Of a stretch of 6,313 bases of DNA, positions 5,057 through 6,313 are shown one piece after another. Origin of the DNA: Anaerolineales bacterium (GTDB lineage: Bacteria > Chloroflexota > Anaerolineae > Anaerolineales > UBA6663); assembly GCA_017999235.1 (NCBI GenBank), contig JAGOBN010000257.1, forward strand, positions 1 through 6,313, given 5' to 3'. The notes below the pieces were generated by a model. It had not been told where the DNA came from, ran no database searches, and saw nothing but the letters and a program-made list of their open reading frames with translations. Both the position numbers and the translations under genes were made by a program. The stretch's first letter is position 1. Every line of letters starts with the position of its first letter.

Positions 5057-6130
5057 ATGACCGGGTTACCCGCGCGCGAGCCTGAAGCCCAACTCGCGGC
5101 CTTTCTCGCCCGCCTGCAGGTGCGCGTAGCGGATTATCTCGGGCCGCGCCATGACAGCCCCGAACAAATGGACCATCTCCGCCACGTGGCCAACCGGGCG
5201 CGCTGGCTGTATTGCTCGGAGCTGGTGCGCGTCACCCCCAATTCACCGCCGGCGCTGGCCCTGCACGAGGACCGCCTGATCGAGGCCTGCGCGCTCGGGC
5301 ACGACATCGGCAAGTGGATCCCGCGCGACGATTTGCGCGCGCTGCTGCCGGACCAGGAAGCGGCCCTGCTGCCGATTCTGCGCGAACTGCGCCTGCTGCC
5401 CAACCAAACCGAACTGCTGCGGCTGGGCATCCAGCGCCGGCTGGCCCTCCCCACCGACACCTACAGCCCGGAGTACGACGCCGCGCACCATTTGGTCAGC
5501 GCCTTCATCATGGTCACCGACCACGGCCTGGAGTTCCATCAACTGGCCTTGCGCGACCAGGAACGCCTGATCGGGGCCATCATCGGGCATCAGTTTGGGA
5601 GCTACTACAAGGAGCGCCTATTCCAGATCAGCCTGCGCGACCGCGCGGTGACGACGGGCATGCTGGTGGATGTCTCCCGCCCGGAGTTGATGGGCGGTGA
5701 CTTGCTGGCCCACGCCTTCCACGACGCCGACATCGCGGACCTGCTGTATGTGGGCAGCCTGGAGCACCGGCCCAACCGCGAGGACTACCTGCACGCCGGC
5801 GGGCTGGTGAAGATCCTGCTGATCAACTTCATGACCACCGTCTACGCGGTGCAGGACGCCCCGCACACGTATGAAGACAGCCTGCGCTCCTGCCAGATGA
5901 CGGTGACCAGCGTCGGCCGGGAGTTCATCACCAACACCGCCATCGAACACGGGCGGATCTGGCGGGCGGAGGCCAACCGCTTTCTGGACACTCTGCGCCG
6001 GCCGGAGACCGCCGAGCGCTTCCAAAGCATCCTGGCGGACGAAAGCCGCCCGCCCACCGAACGCCTGCAGGCAGCCCGGCTGCTGGCCCACCTGCACGCG
6101 CGCCGCTTCCTGATCGATCCCCCCCCGTAG
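5057..6130 (+). CDS. HD-domain metal-dependent phosphohydrolase, function unknown
   Basis: The 357-residue protein has the HD-superfamily pattern. A first His is in DHLRHVANRARWL (H43, or H40). The signature is HDIGK at 82-86 (H82, D83, K86). Further candidate ligands are H144 or H145 (DAAHHLVSAF), H178 (IIGHQFGSYY) and an Asp in HDADIADLL (D225 or D228). Having extra His residues between HD and the last Asp suggests a two-metal HD site, as in phosphodiesterases or nucleotide hydrolases of this fold. The substrate cannot be read from the sequence. I see no signal peptide, membrane segment or nucleotidyltransferase domain. The C-terminal third (about 270-357) is helical, rich in Arg and Glu, and of no family I recognise. 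The ATG start is supported by the -10 box 10 nt upstream. The gene ends in an 8-C run coding for the final Pro residues. It occupies the place where Firmicutes carry yacP. HD fold is confident; function is open. Confidence 0.8.
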   Translation: MTGLPAREPEAQLAAFLARLQVRVADYLGPRHDSPEQMDHLRHVANRARWLYCSELVRVTPNSPPALALHEDRLIEACALGHDIGKWIPRDDLRALLPDQEAALLPILRELRLLPNQTELLRLGIQRRLALPTDTYSPEYDAAHHLVSAFIMVTDHGLEFHQLALRDQERLIGAIIGHQFGSYYKERLFQISLRDRAVTTGMLVDVSRPELMGGDLLAHAFHDADIADLLYVGSLEHRPNREDYLHAGGLVKILLINFMTTVYAVQDAPHTYEDSLRSCQMTVTSVGREFITNTAIEHGRIWRAEANRFLDTLRRPETAERFQSILADESRPPTERLQAARLLAHLHARRFLIDPPP

Positions 6131-6140
6131 CCCCGGCTAC
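6127..6140. repeat. Small palindrome covering both convergent stop codons
   Basis: GTAGC (6127-6131) and GCTAC (6136-6140) are complementary around CCCG. The TAG of the HD gene (6128-6130) and the TAG of the reverse-strand carboxylase gene (6137-6139) lie in opposite arms. No T-tract follows on either strand. It is short and may be coincidental, but it is all the room available for ending two converging transcripts. Confidence 0.3.
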
Positions 6141-6313
6141 AGCGGAATATTGCCGTGCTTTTTCTGCGGATTGCTGTCGCGCTTGTTTTCCAGCATCTCT
6201 AGGCCGTTAATAAGCCGGGCGCGCGTGGTGTGCGGCTCGATCACATCGTCGATATAGCCGCGCGCCGCCGCCACATACGGGTTGGCGAACTTCTCCCGGT
6301 ATTCCTTCACCAG
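6137..6313 (-). CDS. Acyl-CoA carboxylase carboxyltransferase (beta) subunit, C-terminal 58 residues
   Basis: The reverse strand is open from the window edge to a TAG (plus-strand CTA at 6137-6139). It encodes 58 residues that include KFANPYVAAARGYIDDVIEP, then a TTRARL segment, and end in KKHGNIPL. This is the characteristic C-terminus of the biotin-dependent carboxyltransferase family (PccB, MmdA, AccD5-like), where the RGYIDDVIEP segment and the KKHGNIPL ending are hallmarks. These subunits move carboxyl groups from biotin to acetyl- or propionyl-CoA (or act in methylmalonyl-CoA decarboxylation). The catalytic carboxybiotin- and CoA-binding parts are outside the window, so the acyl substrate cannot be decided. 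The gene converges on the HD gene with only 6 nt between the stops and is functionally unrelated to the cluster before it. Confidence 0.92.
   Translation of the reverse strand: MVKEYREKFANPYVAAARGYIDDVIEPHTTRARLINGLEMLENKRDSNPQKKHGNIPL

Noticed and set aside
1..6313. CRISPR arrays, insertion sequences, phage genes, toxin-antitoxin pairs or defence systems
   Set aside because: No direct repeat array, transposase, integrase or small paired ORFs were seen. The PIN domain of YacL belongs to a membrane TRAM protein without an antitoxin neighbour, so it is not a VapC-type toxin.

Overview
The window is GC-rich bacterial DNA (clearly above 60% G+C in the genes by eye) and very densely coding. It looks like ordinary chromosome rather than an accessory island. 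From start to end it holds the 3' part of radA (+), a promoter with a 5' leader of about 200 nt, a YacL-type membrane PIN/TRAM protein (+), cysS (+), a TrmH-family 23S rRNA methyltransferase of RlmB type (+), an HD-domain phosphohydrolase of unknown function (+), and the convergent 3' end of an acyl-CoA carboxylase beta subunit (-). I see no transposase, phage gene, CRISPR array, rRNA or tRNA, and no gene-free stretch longer than 300 bases.

The order radA - yacL - cysS - rlmB follows, in the same direction, the Bacillus subtilis cluster radA-disA-yacL-ispD-ispF-gltX-cysE-cysS-mrnC-rlmB-yacP. Here disA, the isp genes, gltX, cysE and mrnC are absent, and an HD gene sits where yacP would be. High G+C with a reduced Firmicutes-like order suggests a Chloroflexota (Anaerolineae-like) or related genome. 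That placement is inference, because no marker in the window proves it. The gene set combines recombination and repair (RadA), a probable membrane-tethered RNA-cleaving protein (YacL), cysteine charging (CysS) and ribosome maturation (RlmB).

The less ordinary content is in the spacers. (1) The radA frame is broken by one missing base exactly at the Walker A motif. (2) The 255-bp radA-yacL spacer is AT-richer and has a good sigma-70-like promoter, several long-range stems, two mutually exclusive 5' stems and an intrinsic-terminator-like hairpin that ends only about 10 nt before the yacL ribosome binding site. This looks like an attenuated leader or a small RNA, and I do not recognise its class. 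(3) rlmB and the HD gene lack a Shine-Dalgarno sequence and have a TANNNT box 9-10 nt before the ATG, suggesting leaderless or nearly leaderless mRNAs. (4) A palindromic element built from short CACAGAG-type units lies between cysS and rlmB. (5) GC-rich hairpins without U-tracts sit at every gene end.
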